Below, piece after piece: positions 16,883 to 24,975 of a DNA stretch of 61,776 nt. The position numbers were made by a program, and so were the translations under genes. Origin of the DNA: Aquibium sp. ELW1220 (GTDB lineage: Bacteria; Pseudomonadota; Alphaproteobacteria; Rhizobiales; Rhizobiaceae); NCBI RefSeq assembly GCF_030398385.1, contig NZ_JAOAOQ010000034.1, positions 1-61,776 on the forward strand, in the 5' to 3' direction. The stretch's first letter is position 1; each line of letters opens with the position of its first letter. The notes beneath the pieces were generated by a model. It did not search any database. It had not been told where the DNA came from and saw only the letters and a program-made list of their open reading frames with translations.

Positions 16883-17455
16883 ATGCGTGTCGTGCTACTC
16901 GACGCCGACGATGTTCGCATCCGCTTCGAGGCTGCCTGCCACCGTCTCGGCGACGGCGAAGCCCGTCGTGCCTTCTCGATGGCGCTGAACAAGGAAGGCC
17001 GCAAAGCCTTCACGCAGATGCGCCGCACTCTGAGCCGGCAGTCGTCGATCCCTCGCGGTGCGGTCAACGTGGCGATGCGTTTCAAGGGCGCCACGCGTGC
17101 CACGCTCGCCACCACCACGTCCGGCTCCGGTCGGCATCTGCCACTGTCGGTCTTCGGCGCAAAGCAGTTCTCCTACGGCGTCCGTGCAAAGGTCTGGGGC
17201 AGGGCACAGACCTACCGCTCGGCCTTCCTGGTCAACCGCTTCGGCAACGGCGTGTTCAAGCGCAAGGGCAAGGCTCGCTTCCCGATCGAGCAACTCTGGG
17301 GCCCTGCGGTCCCCGTCGAAATGTTGCGCGACGAAGCGCACGCGGCATGGACCGACCAGCACCCTCGCGTCCTGAAAGAATCTACGCGACTGATCGGGTT
17401 GATGCTGGCAGGAGCGCAGTTCGGCGCAAGCCAGCGCAGTCGAAAGGCAGCGTAG
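16883..17455 (+). CDS. Phage minor tail protein Z-like (GPZ family)
   Basis: A 190-residue basic protein starting MRVVLLDADDVRIRF. The pattern of a helical N terminus (ARRAFSMALNKEGRKAFTQMRR), a central strand-rich part with RFKGATRA and FLVNRFGNGVFKRKGKARFPIEQLWGP-type motifs, and a helical C terminus matches prophage minor tail protein Z / tail-completion proteins. Its place far upstream of the tail operon is unusual, since GPZ normally sits near the head-tail genes; it lies right after the promoter-terminator element. A 470-bp non-coding stretch with tandem repeats follows. Confidence 0.65.
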   Translation: MRVVLLDADDVRIRFEAACHRLGDGEARRAFSMALNKEGRKAFTQMRRTLSRQSSIPRGAVNVAMRFKGATRATLATTTSGSGRHLPLSVFGAKQFSYGVRAKVWGRAQTYRSAFLVNRFGNGVFKRKGKARFPIEQLWGPAVPVEMLRDEAHAAWTDQHPRVLKESTRLIGLMLAGAQFGASQRSRKAA

Positions 17456-17552
17456 GGGGGCGGGGCTAGGAGCCCCATTGCGGGGTTGTGAGTAGCGCTG
17501 TCGCCGCTGCCCGGTTTTCGCGTGTTTTTTCCGGTTTGATTTTTCCGTTTTG

Positions 17553-17766
17553 TTTTGATTTCAGGGTGTCTAATACACTGAAATCGTTGATGTCGACCCC
17601 AATGAAGCGGGTTTTGAAAGGCTAGAACGCGCACTTCCGCATTTTGCCAGTTCGTTTTGATTTCAGTGGGTGCATCGCATTGAAATAATTGAAGCCGACC
17701 CCCGATTTCGCGGGGTTCAACCGCGTGTTCGCCGACCGCGTTCCATCGTCGGTGCGTTTTGATTTC
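17553..17766. repeat. Tandem 102-bp repeats carrying paired hairpins
   Basis: The string TTTTGATTTC occurs at 17553, 17655 and 17757, an exact 102-bp period. Units 1 and 2 share their first ~50 bases. Each can form a hairpin on GATTTCA...TGAAAT with a short GTGT/ACAC-type or TGC/GCA-type upper stem, and a second CCC...GGG hairpin about 50 bases in. The stem sequences differ between units but still pair. The third unit keeps the start and has another stem, CGGGCCG/CGGCCCG. No protein is assigned; a structured RNA leader or an array of binding sites is possible. It lies directly before a copy of the methylase gene start. Confidence 0.7.
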
Positions 17767-17808
17767 GGGCCGGCTTGAACGGCCCGACGTTGCTTCGATT
17801 CGACTTTC

Positions 17809-17856
17809 CCGGAGCCCCTGATGATCGTCACCGACATGCCGGTCGAACGACCATGA
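17809..17856 (+). pseudogene. Duplicated 5' fragment of the DNA methylase gene
   Basis: Bases 17809-17846 are identical to 18543-18580, which hold the ribosome site and first eight codons of the ParB-methylase gene. Here the frame reads MIVTDMPVER-P and stops at 17856. The two copies flank a ~700-bp segment with a MerR-type gene on the other strand. The likely origin is insertion of that segment with duplication of the gene start. Confidence 0.8.
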
Positions 17857-17925
17857 CCGCGAGCTCAATGTTACTCTCGGCGACGCGATGCTGCGGAAGA
17901 CGCAGGCGAATCGGGTTTCAAACTC

Positions 17926-18342
17926 TCAGCCTTCGACCTCAGAGATCTTCTCGCGAAGACACAATAGGGTTCTTTCGAGCCCCTTGATTGAAGAATCGAC
18001 CTCGTCGCGCTCCAGTTTGAGGAGTGCCAATTGCCTTTCGCCGATCTCGATGGCCTTCGTAATCTGAAGCCGATTTTCGCCGGCCGGTTCATATAGATCG
18101 AGGAGTTCTTTTATTTCCGCGATCGTAAGTCCGAACCGCTTGCTGTGTAGGATAACCTGCAGTCGAGCGCGATCCCGATATGAATAAAGTCTCTGTTGAC
18201 CGCTGCGTAGTGGAGATAGAAGCCCTTTTTGCTCATAGTATCGTAATGCGCGATGCGTTACTTTGAATTCATTGCTTAGACCGGAAATTGTATATAAAAA
18301 GCCAATGGGCTGTTCGATCTCATCAAAATCGTTAAATTCCAT
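17926..18342 (-). CDS. MerR-family transcriptional regulator
   Basis: A 138-residue protein with a MerR winged-HTH in residues 15-85: YTISGLSNEFKVTHRALRYY, then EQKGLLSP and RLYSYRDRARLQVI, then the FGLTIAEIKELLDLY helix. The C-terminal 50 residues form the usual dimerisation coiled coil. No cysteine cluster for metal binding is seen, so the effector is unknown. The gene and its 200-bp upstream gap are more AT-rich than the surroundings and are bracketed by 38-bp direct repeats, so it was probably acquired. It points away from the methylase gene; regulation of that gene is possible. Confidence 0.9.
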   Translation of the reverse strand: MEFNDFDEIEQPIGFLYTISGLSNEFKVTHRALRYYEQKGLLSPLRSGQQRLYSYRDRARLQVILHSKRFGLTIAEIKELLDLYEPAGENRLQITKAIEIGERQLALLKLERDEVDSSIKGLERTLLCLREKISEVEG

Positions 18343-18542
18343 ATTTAGTTTTCCAGAAATGTATCGATTGTGAAATCACGGAAATTTTTACCTGGGCGCT
18401 AAATACATAGGCATTTACGGTTTTTCTATCGAGTCCATTCACTTTCGAATCCATATTGGACATAAATTCAGCGAGTTTTGCCGCAGACGGACTGGGGTAA
18501 TTGGACCGGACTGTCCGATTCTGTTTCGCATCCAACTTGTTT

Positions 18543-18580
18543 CCGGAGCCCCTGATGATCGTCACCGACATGCCGGTCGA
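18543..18580 (+). repeat. Second 38-bp direct repeat at the methylase start
   Basis: Matches 17809-17846 base for base, covering the upstream CCGGAGCCCCTG and the first codons. The intervening DNA (17847-18542) holds the MerR gene and an AT-rich 200-bp non-coding stretch (18343-18542) in which I see no gene. Confidence 0.85.
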
Positions 18581-19892
18581 GCGGCTGATCCCCTATGCGC
18601 GCAATCCCCGCAACAACACGGCGGCGATCGATGCGGTGAAGGCCTCGATCGCCGAGTTCGGGTTTCGCCAGCCGATCGTCGTCGACGAGAAGATGGTGGT
18701 GATCGTCGGCCACACCAGGCTGGAGGCCGCCAAGGCGCTCGGGCTCGCGACGGTGCCGGTGCATGTCGCGGAAGGTTTGACGCCGGCGCAAGCACGCGCC
18801 TACCGGCTGATGGACAATCGCTCCCACGAAAACGCCGAATGGAACGATGAACTGCTGAAGCTCGAATTCGGTGACCTGAAGCTCGACGGTTTTGATCTCG
18901 ATCTGACCGGCTTTGACGCCGATCAGCTGTCGCAGCTCCTGGCCGACGCGCCGAGCGAGGGTCTGACTGACGAGGACGATATTCCCGAAGCGCCCGCCAG
19001 GGCGGTGACGCGCCGTGGTGATCTGTGGATCCTCGGCAACCACCGCCTGCTGTGCGGTGACTCCACCAGTCCCGACGACGTCGCGCGCCTGATGAACGGC
19101 GAGCGGGCGGCGCTGTTTGCGACCGATCCGCCCTATCTCGTCGACTATGACGGCACCAACCACCCGACGAAGAAGAACGCCACGGCGCGCGCCCGGAAGA
19201 TCGCCAACAAGAACTGGTCCGAGGAGTACATCGAGCAGAAGCACTGGGACGATTCCTCCCAGGGGCCGCAGTTCTACGAGGCCTTCATGCAGGTGGCCAT
19301 CGACTGCGCCATCAAGGAGAACGCGGCCTGGTATTGCTGGCATGCCTCGCGCCGCCAGGCGATGCTGGAGGCGTGCTGGACCAAGTTTGACGTGCTGCAT
19401 CACCAGCAGATCATCTGGGCCAAGAGCCGGCCGGTGCTGACGCGTTCGATCATGCTGTGGGCGCACGAACCCTGCCTGTTTGGCTGGCGCTCGGGCCACA
19501 AGCCGCGCGTCAACCGCGAGGGTTTCGAGAACTGGCCGACCACGGTCTGGAGCATTCCCTCGAGCGAGATCGAAACCCGCGAGCATCCGACTTCCAAACC
19601 GGTCAAGGTGTTCACGTTGCCGATGGAGTTGCACACGGTGGCGGGCGAGATCTGCTACGAGCCGTTTTCCGGCTCCGGGTCACAGCACATCGCCGGCGAG
19701 AAGACCGGCCGCCGCGTCTATGGCCTGGAATTGTCCGAAACCTTCTGCGACGTGATCATCAATCGCTGGCAGGCGTTCTCGGGAAAGGCGGCCATTCTCG
19801 ATGGCGACTGCCGGAGCTTCGACGAAATCGCGCGTGAACGCCTTGGCGGTGATGCTGGCGAAGGGGAAGCCGCCGAGCAGGATGCAGCGTGA
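18555..19892 (+). CDS. ParB-domain N4/N6 DNA methyltransferase
   Basis: A 445-residue protein. Residues 1-90 are a ParB/Sulfiredoxin-like domain (ERLIPYARNPRNN, GFRQPIVVDE, GHTRLEAAKALG). The rest is a class-beta amino-methyltransferase: catalytic DPPY at residues 191-194 precedes the SAM-binding FSGSGS at 371-376 and the YGLELSETFCDVIINRW segment. Such fused ParB-methylases are common in temperate phages and modify adenine or N4-cytosine, probably protecting phage DNA from host restriction or acting in regulation. Start ATG 18555 is favoured by the GGAG-containing leader. No cognate restriction enzyme gene is adjacent. Confidence 0.92.
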   Translation: MIVTDMPVERLIPYARNPRNNTAAIDAVKASIAEFGFRQPIVVDEKMVVIVGHTRLEAAKALGLATVPVHVAEGLTPAQARAYRLMDNRSHENAEWNDELLKLEFGDLKLDGFDLDLTGFDADQLSQLLADAPSEGLTDEDDIPEAPARAVTRRGDLWILGNHRLLCGDSTSPDDVARLMNGERAALFATDPPYLVDYDGTNHPTKKNATARARKIANKNWSEEYIEQKHWDDSSQGPQFYEAFMQVAIDCAIKENAAWYCWHASRRQAMLEACWTKFDVLHHQQIIWAKSRPVLTRSIMLWAHEPCLFGWRSGHKPRVNREGFENWPTTVWSIPSSEIETREHPTSKPVKVFTLPMELHTVAGEICYEPFSGSGSQHIAGEKTGRRVYGLELSETFCDVIINRWQAFSGKAAILDGDCRSFDEIARERLGGDAGEGEAAEQDAA

Positions 19893-19936
19893 TGCAGATG
19901 CGGCTTTGCGGCGGGTGCGCAGCGCCAAATGAGCGA

Positions 19937-19958
19937 CCGCCGCCCGGAAGGACGGCGG
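19937..19958. terminator. Hairpin between convergent genes, possible bidirectional terminator
   Basis: CCGCCG and CGGCGG arms with a C-A mismatch, two further C-G pairs and a GGAA loop lie midway between the convergent ends of the methylase (19892) and DUF3489 (19985) genes. There is no U tract, so termination is uncertain. Confidence 0.35.
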
Positions 19959-19984
19959 CCATCAGCCTGTCGGAGTCGGGTGCG

Positions 19985-20512
19985 TCAGGCAGCAGGGAGT
20001 TTGTAGATCCGCCCTCGGATATCATCCTTGGTGGACGAGATGGTGAGGCCGAGCTTCTTCCGCAGCGTTCCCGACATCAGGCCGCGTATGCTGTGTGCCA
20101 TCCACCCCGACCGCTCGGCGATCTCGGCGATGCTCGCGCCCTCGGGTCGCGAGAGCAGACCGATCATGATGTCCTGCTTGGTGACGGCGGGCGCCGGCGA
20201 CCCTTGCACCGCCGGGTCGGCGGTCGGTTCGATATCTTCGTCTTTCGGCCCGTCGGTAATGCCGAGCACCTGTAACGCATTCTCCGTCGCCCGCAGGGTG
20301 ACGGGACCCAGTTCCTCATCATGGCGCCAGACCGTGTGGGGCTCCGCTGCCGGAACCTCCTCGATCAGGGCACGCCGAAGCAGGCTCTTGCAGACATTGC
20401 CGACCGCGCCACCCTTGATGTGGGCGGTGACCGGGAACACCAGACGCTCGTCGCGGGCGCAGGCGGCGGCGAGGATGACGGTCTGGGTGTCGGAAAGGGG
20501 CATGGTGGTCAT
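19985..20512 (-). CDS. DUF3489 domain protein
   Basis: A 175-residue protein. The C-terminal ~75 residues (KQDIMIGLLSRPEGASIAEI, SGWMAHSIRGLMSGTLRKKLGL) match the winged-helix-like DUF3489 domain found in many proteobacterial prophages. The N-terminal half (LSDTQTVILAAACARDE) resembles a second small helical HTH-like unit. The function is unknown; DNA binding is plausible. It reads opposite to its neighbours between the methylase and the small terminase gene, so it is transcribed independently of the late operon. Confidence 0.85.
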   Translation of the reverse strand: MTTMPLSDTQTVILAAACARDERLVFPVTAHIKGGAVGNVCKSLLRRALIEEVPAAEPHTVWRHDEELGPVTLRATENALQVLGITDGPKDEDIEPTADPAVQGSPAPAVTKQDIMIGLLSRPEGASIAEIAERSGWMAHSIRGLMSGTLRKKLGLTISSTKDDIRGRIYKLPAA

Positions 20513-20623
20513 GGCGGGTCTCCTGATGTGGCCACGTCACACACGCTCTGAACGGCGCCAAAGCCAAGTCGGATTGCGCGCAAATCCGCGCAAATGTCGA
20601 CCGGTCCCGGCACGGGAGGCATC

Positions 20624-21121
20624 ATGGCCGAGCCATCCGGTCTGATCCCGGTCGGGCAGGCAGCCCGGCTACTGATGATTTCGGAGGAGCGCATCCGCCA
20701 GCTGGTCAAGCAGGGCTATGTGCCGAGGTCGGACAAGCGCGGCTATGTCCAGCTCGTCGGCTCCGTCCAAGGGTATCTGCGCTACCTGAAGGACGATGAA
20801 CGCCGATCGGCCAAGTCGGCCGCTGACAGTCGGGTGCGCGATGCCCGGGCGCTCGAGATCGAGCTTCGGATCGCCGAGCGCACGCGCGACCTGATCCCGA
20901 TCGATGATGCCCTGACCGACATGGCGGAGCTGGCCGGCATGGTGCGTTCGGAACTGGCCGGGCTTCCCGCGCGGCTGACCCGCATCATCGACGAGCGCCA
21001 GAAGATCGAAGCGGAGATAGATGGTGTCCTTTCGCGCCTTGCCGAGCGAGCCGCTCAAAAGGCTGAAGGCCTGGAGGCTGGCAGAAGCCATCCTGCGGCC
21101 GGCACGAAGGCTGACGCCTGA
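20624..21121 (+). CDS. Terminase small subunit (Nu1-like)
   Basis: A 165-residue protein beginning MAEPSGLIPVGQAARLLMIS, with a winged HTH (RIRQLVKQGYVPRSDKRGYVQL) and a long charged helix (AADSRVRDARALEIELRIAERT) as in lambda Nu1-type small terminases that bind the packaging site. ATG 20624 is chosen because a GGGAGG site precedes it; an upstream in-frame ATG at 20594 would add ten residues. The gene overlaps the large-subunit frame by 101 bases, an unusually long overlap. Confidence 0.85.
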   Translation: MAEPSGLIPVGQAARLLMISEERIRQLVKQGYVPRSDKRGYVQLVGSVQGYLRYLKDDERRSAKSAADSRVRDARALEIELRIAERTRDLIPIDDALTDMAELAGMVRSELAGLPARLTRIIDERQKIEAEIDGVLSRLAERAAQKAEGLEAGRSHPAAGTKADA

Positions 21122-23099
21122 CGAATGGGCCCGTGCCAACAGGATCTATCCGGAGACGTCCGGTCTGCCGGGACCGCGTGATCCGTCCATCACACCCTAT
21201 GTCATCCCGGTGGTGCGGGCGGTTCACGCTGGTCATCACAAACGCGTCGTCATGGTCTGCGGCGCTCAGATGGGCAAGACCGACGGGCTGCTCGACATCA
21301 TGGGCGCAAGGCTCGACCAGCGTCCGGCGCCGATCCTGTATGTCGGTCCGATCCGGGACTTTCTGACCGACCAGTTCGAACCGCGGCTGATGAGCCTGCT
21401 CGACGAGGCCGAGACGCTGGCTGCCAAGGTGGTGCGCGGGCGGCGGATGAAGAAGACGCTGAAGGTCGTGGCCGGTGTTCCGGTCCGCCTTGCCCATGCC
21501 GGATCGTCGGCGGCGCTGAAGTCGAGCCCGGCGGCATTAGCCCTGGTCGACGAGTATGACGAGATGCTGGCCAACGTGAAGGGCCAGGGCGATCCGCTCG
21601 GCCTGGTGGAGGCCCGCGGCGAGACCTATGCCGACTTCGTCACAGCGATCACGTCTACGCCGTCGCGTGGCCTGGTCGAGACCGAACGGGACGAAAGGAG
21701 TGGGCTGACCTTCTGGAAGGTTGGCGATCCCGATGCGGTGGAAAGCGCCATCTGGAAGCTCTGGCAGTCCGGTACGCGACATCACTTCTGCTGGCCATGC
21801 CTGCATTGCGATCGCTACTTCGTGCCGCGCTTCGAACAGATGCGCTGGCCGGAGGATGCGACCCCGGCGCAAGCCGCGAGACTGGCGCAGCTGCAATGCC
21901 CGCATTGCGGCGGCCTGCATCACGACGCCGACAAGACGGAGATGAACGCCCGCGGCCTCTATGTCGCGCCGGGCCAATGGGTCGAGGATGGCGAGGTCCG
22001 AGGCTCACCGCCGGACAATGCGGTGATCAGCTTCTGGGCGAGTGGTCTTGCCAGTCCCTTCGTGACCTGGGGCACGCGAGTCGAACGTTATGTGCGGGCA
22101 CTCGCCTCGGGTGATCCCGACCAGCTGCAGACAGCCCTCAATGCCGGCTTTGGCGAATGCTACACGCCGGCCTCGGGACGCGATGCCCTCGATTGGCAGG
22201 AGATCCTGCAGCGGCGCCAGCCCTACCGGATGAAGGAGGTGCCGGACGGCGTGCTTCGGCTTGGCATGGCCGTGGATGTGCAAAAACTGTCGCTCTACTA
22301 CACGATCCGCGGCTTTGGCTCGCGCGGCCGCTCCTGGCTGATCGACAGGGGGCAGTTGTTCGGGCCGACCGATGACGACGATGTCTGGAACGCGCTTGCC
22401 GATCTGATGCTGACGCCGATCGCGGGGCTTCAGATCGAGCGGGTGTTCATCGACTCGGGCTTTCGGCCCAACAAGCCGGATGGCGGCGACGAGCACAAGG
22501 TCTACGAGTTCACGCGCCGCTATTCCTGGCTGGTCTCGCCGACCAAGGGGCGGGCCACCATGTCGCCGCCCTACCGGGTGTCGAAGATCGAGGTGACGCC
22601 GAAGGGCAAGCAGGCATCCTATTCGATCAACCTGGTGTGGCTGTCGACGGACTTCTTCAAGTCGCTGCTGGTCTCGCGGATCAGGACGCCGCTCGACCAG
22701 CCGGGCTCCTTCATCGTGCCGGACGATATCGACGAGGATTACGCCAGGCAGCTCGTCTCGGAGGTGCGCGTCGTCGATGGCGCGACCGGCAAGCCGCAAT
22801 GGGTGCAACGCTCGCGGCAGAACCACTTTCTCGACTGTGAGGCGTTGGCCATGGCGATCGGCTATTCGCTGAACGTCCAGCGCATTCCCGACGGTGTTTT
22901 GCGCGACCGAACGGACGCGGGGCAGCTTGGGTCGCGGGACGCCCACGTCGGTGCCGACGTGGACATTGACCCTGACACAGACGCGGTAGACGGAGCGGTC
23001 GAGACGCCACCGATCAGAACCGCCGCGGGCATGGCTGTTGCGGCAGCACCCGATCTGCGGGCGCGCTTTGCCGGGCTCTCCTCGAGGCTGAACAGGTGA
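21021..23099 (+). CDS. Terminase large subunit (lambda GpA family)
   Basis: A 692-residue packaging motor. The ATPase has Walker A GAQMGKT near residues 82-88 and a Walker B LALVDEYDE near 174-182. Paired cysteines (CLHC ... CPHC) follow near 260-300, as in GpA-type terminases. The C-terminal nuclease begins at LGMAVDVQ and continues through FIDSGFRPNKPD. It cuts concatemers and drives DNA into the prohead with the small subunit encoded upstream. The GpA class predicts a cos-type or related packaging strategy, although no cos site was identified. The last ~50 residues look disordered. Confidence 0.95.
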   Translation: MVSFRALPSEPLKRLKAWRLAEAILRPARRLTPDEWARANRIYPETSGLPGPRDPSITPYVIPVVRAVHAGHHKRVVMVCGAQMGKTDGLLDIMGARLDQRPAPILYVGPIRDFLTDQFEPRLMSLLDEAETLAAKVVRGRRMKKTLKVVAGVPVRLAHAGSSAALKSSPAALALVDEYDEMLANVKGQGDPLGLVEARGETYADFVTAITSTPSRGLVETERDERSGLTFWKVGDPDAVESAIWKLWQSGTRHHFCWPCLHCDRYFVPRFEQMRWPEDATPAQAARLAQLQCPHCGGLHHDADKTEMNARGLYVAPGQWVEDGEVRGSPPDNAVISFWASGLASPFVTWGTRVERYVRALASGDPDQLQTALNAGFGECYTPASGRDALDWQEILQRRQPYRMKEVPDGVLRLGMAVDVQKLSLYYTIRGFGSRGRSWLIDRGQLFGPTDDDDVWNALADLMLTPIAGLQIERVFIDSGFRPNKPDGGDEHKVYEFTRRYSWLVSPTKGRATMSPPYRVSKIEVTPKGKQASYSINLVWLSTDFFKSLLVSRIRTPLDQPGSFIVPDDIDEDYARQLVSEVRVVDGATGKPQWVQRSRQNHFLDCEALAMAIGYSLNVQRIPDGVLRDRTDAGQLGSRDAHVGADVDIDPDTDAVDGAVETPPIRTAAGMAVAAAPDLRARFAGLSSRLNR

Positions 23100-23102
23100 T
23101 CC

Positions 23103-24731
23103 ATGGGCATGATGAACCGCGTCCGGGACTGGCTGGCGCCGGTGCGTGGCCGGCCCGTATCACCACCGACGGTCCGCGCTGACTTCATGCGCGGCAATCG
23201 CGGCGTCGTGTTCGGCGGCTGGCGGCCGGCGCTGCGCGATGCAGCCGACGATGTCGGCGCCTCGTGGGATCTGGCCGCCGCGCGCACCATCGACCTGATC
23301 CAGAATTCCGGCTGGATGGCGGGCGCACTCGATCAGGCAGTGGCAAGCACGGTCGGCACCGGCCTTCGCCTGAAAGCCATGCCGGAGAATGACGTCTTCG
23401 GCATGAGCAATGCGGAGGCCGAGCAATGGGCGCAGCTGGTCGAACAGCGGTTCGGGCTGTGGGCCGAACGGCCCTATGAGTGCGACATCGAGGGGAGGCG
23501 GTCGTTTGCCCTGATGCAGGCCGGCGCCTTCCGCTCCTGGTTTGCCACCGGCGAGATCTGGGCGGAACTGCCTTGGCGCGAACGGCCGGGGGGTCGATAC
23601 GGCACCAAGGTTCGGCTCGTTCCTGCGCACCGCGTGTCGCGGCGAACCGACAGTCTGCGCCGTGTGGTCCAGGGCGTGCGCATGAATGGCGACGGCATGC
23701 CGGTGTCCTACCTGGTCGGCCGCAAGGATCCGGTCACCGGCCTGACGCAGGAGACGGAAGTTCAGGCCCGCGATGGGTTAGGCCGCATTCGCGTCGTCCA
23801 CGTCTTTGACGGCCTGCCCGGCCAGGTGCGCGGCATCAGCCCGCTGACGCCGGCCCTGCAGGTGGCCCGCCAGTTCGACCAGCTGTCGGATGCGACGCTG
23901 ACGGCGGCGATCCTGCAGACGGTGTTTGCCGCATCGATCACATCGGACGAACCGACCGAGGAGGTGCTGGCAGGACTGCTCACCCCACAGGAACAGGCGC
24001 GGCTGTCGGCCGGCGGCATCTCGCCATGGGATGCCTATATCCAGGCTCAGGCGGGCTGGTACGACAACGCCGCCATCAATCTCGGCATCAATGGCCGGAT
24101 TGCGCATCTGTTTCCGGGCCAAAAACTCGAACTGCACCGCGCCCAGCATCCGCATTCCGACTATCGCGACTTTGCAGCCCATCTCCTGCGCGAGCTCGCC
24201 CGCTGCATGGGACTGACCTACGAGAGTGCGACGGCCGACTACACCAATGCCACCTATTCGTCGGTGCGCATGGCGACCGGCGAGATTTTTCAGATCACGC
24301 TCTACCGCCGCGCCCACATCGTCGCGCCGTTCTGCAATGCCGTCTACGAGGCCTGGCTCGAAGAAGAGATCGCGCGCGGCGGCATTCCGTTTCCAGGTGG
24401 GCTCGACGGGTTCGTGACCCATCGCGCGGCGGCCTCGCGGGCCATCTGGCGCGGTGCGCCCAAGCCGCAGGCCGACGATCTGAAGACCGCCAAGGCGCAC
24501 GAGATCTGGTGCCGGCTTGGCGTGATGACGGACGCCTCGATTGCCGAGGATCTCGGCTACGACATCGAGGATGTCTATGCGCAGCGCGCAAGGGAGAAGG
24601 CGCTGCGCCAGACCTACGGCCTGCCGGACGCGCAGCATCAGGGGATCACGACGCCTGCCGGCGACGATCCGAACGCCGGGGGCGATGCCGAGGAAGACGT
24701 AGCACCTTCGGAGGCACGCGATGACCGTTGA
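23103..24731 (+). CDS. Portal protein (lambda family)
   Basis: A 542-residue lambda-type portal. Characteristic parts are the N-terminal DLAAARTIDLIQNSGWMAGAL, ASTVGTGLRLK, RLVPAHRVSRR, and RGISPLTPALQVARQFDQLSDA, then MGLTYESATADYTNATYSSVR. It forms the dodecameric vertex through which DNA is packaged and to which the neck attaches. An in-frame methionine two codons later is an alternative start. The acidic C terminus overlaps the next gene by 11 bases. Confidence 0.95.
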   Translation: MGMMNRVRDWLAPVRGRPVSPPTVRADFMRGNRGVVFGGWRPALRDAADDVGASWDLAAARTIDLIQNSGWMAGALDQAVASTVGTGLRLKAMPENDVFGMSNAEAEQWAQLVEQRFGLWAERPYECDIEGRRSFALMQAGAFRSWFATGEIWAELPWRERPGGRYGTKVRLVPAHRVSRRTDSLRRVVQGVRMNGDGMPVSYLVGRKDPVTGLTQETEVQARDGLGRIRVVHVFDGLPGQVRGISPLTPALQVARQFDQLSDATLTAAILQTVFAASITSDEPTEEVLAGLLTPQEQARLSAGGISPWDAYIQAQAGWYDNAAINLGINGRIAHLFPGQKLELHRAQHPHSDYRDFAAHLLRELARCMGLTYESATADYTNATYSSVRMATGEIFQITLYRRAHIVAPFCNAVYEAWLEEEIARGGIPFPGGLDGFVTHRAAASRAIWRGAPKPQADDLKTAKAHEIWCRLGVMTDASIAEDLGYDIEDVYAQRAREKALRQTYGLPDAQHQGITTPAGDDPNAGGDAEEDVAPSEARDDR

Positions 24732-24975
24732 CGAAAGCGACCCGTGTGCCGCGGCCGCCACCCTGCGCAAGGTCTATTACGACCTGATCGCGGGACAGGG
24801 CGCGATGATGGTGACGTTCAAGGCGGGATCGTCGGGTGTGGAGCGGTCGGTGACGTTCCACAGGGCGCAGCCTGACCGGCTTCTCAGCGTCATCCGTGGC
24901 TTCGAGCAGAAATGCGCGCTGTCCGAGGGCCAACGGCCGCGCCGGCATGCGATCGCGACAGGAGGGGGCATCTGA
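24721..24975 (+). CDS. gpW-like head-tail connector protein
   Basis: An 84-residue protein whose order (helix LRKVYYDLIAGQ, two strands MMVTFKAG / RSVTFHRAQ, then helix PDRLLSVIRGFEQKC) is that of lambda gpW and the related connectors that bind below the portal after packaging. It overlaps the portal gene by 11 bases and the protease gene by one base. The position between portal and protease is also that of W in lambda. Confidence 0.8.
   Translation: MTVDESDPCAAAATLRKVYYDLIAGQGAMMVTFKAGSSGVERSVTFHRAQPDRLLSVIRGFEQKCALSEGQRPRRHAIATGGGI

Noticed and set aside
17553-17766. CRISPR-like array
   Set aside because: Only two to three units, 102-bp period, diverging repeats and internal hairpins; no cas genes nearby.
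17212-17868. A 218-codon minus-strand frame through the 102-bp repeats
   Set aside because: It runs antisense through the GPZ-like gene and its periodic EIKT residues follow from the DNA repeat, whose period is a multiple of three.
18332-18571. A 79-codon minus-strand frame upstream of the methylase
   Set aside because: It crosses the methylase start and AT-rich gap, with no ribosome site or recognisable features.
19937-19958. Strong terminator call for the methylase gene
   Set aside because: The hairpin lacks a U tract and contains a mismatch, so it is listed only with low confidence.
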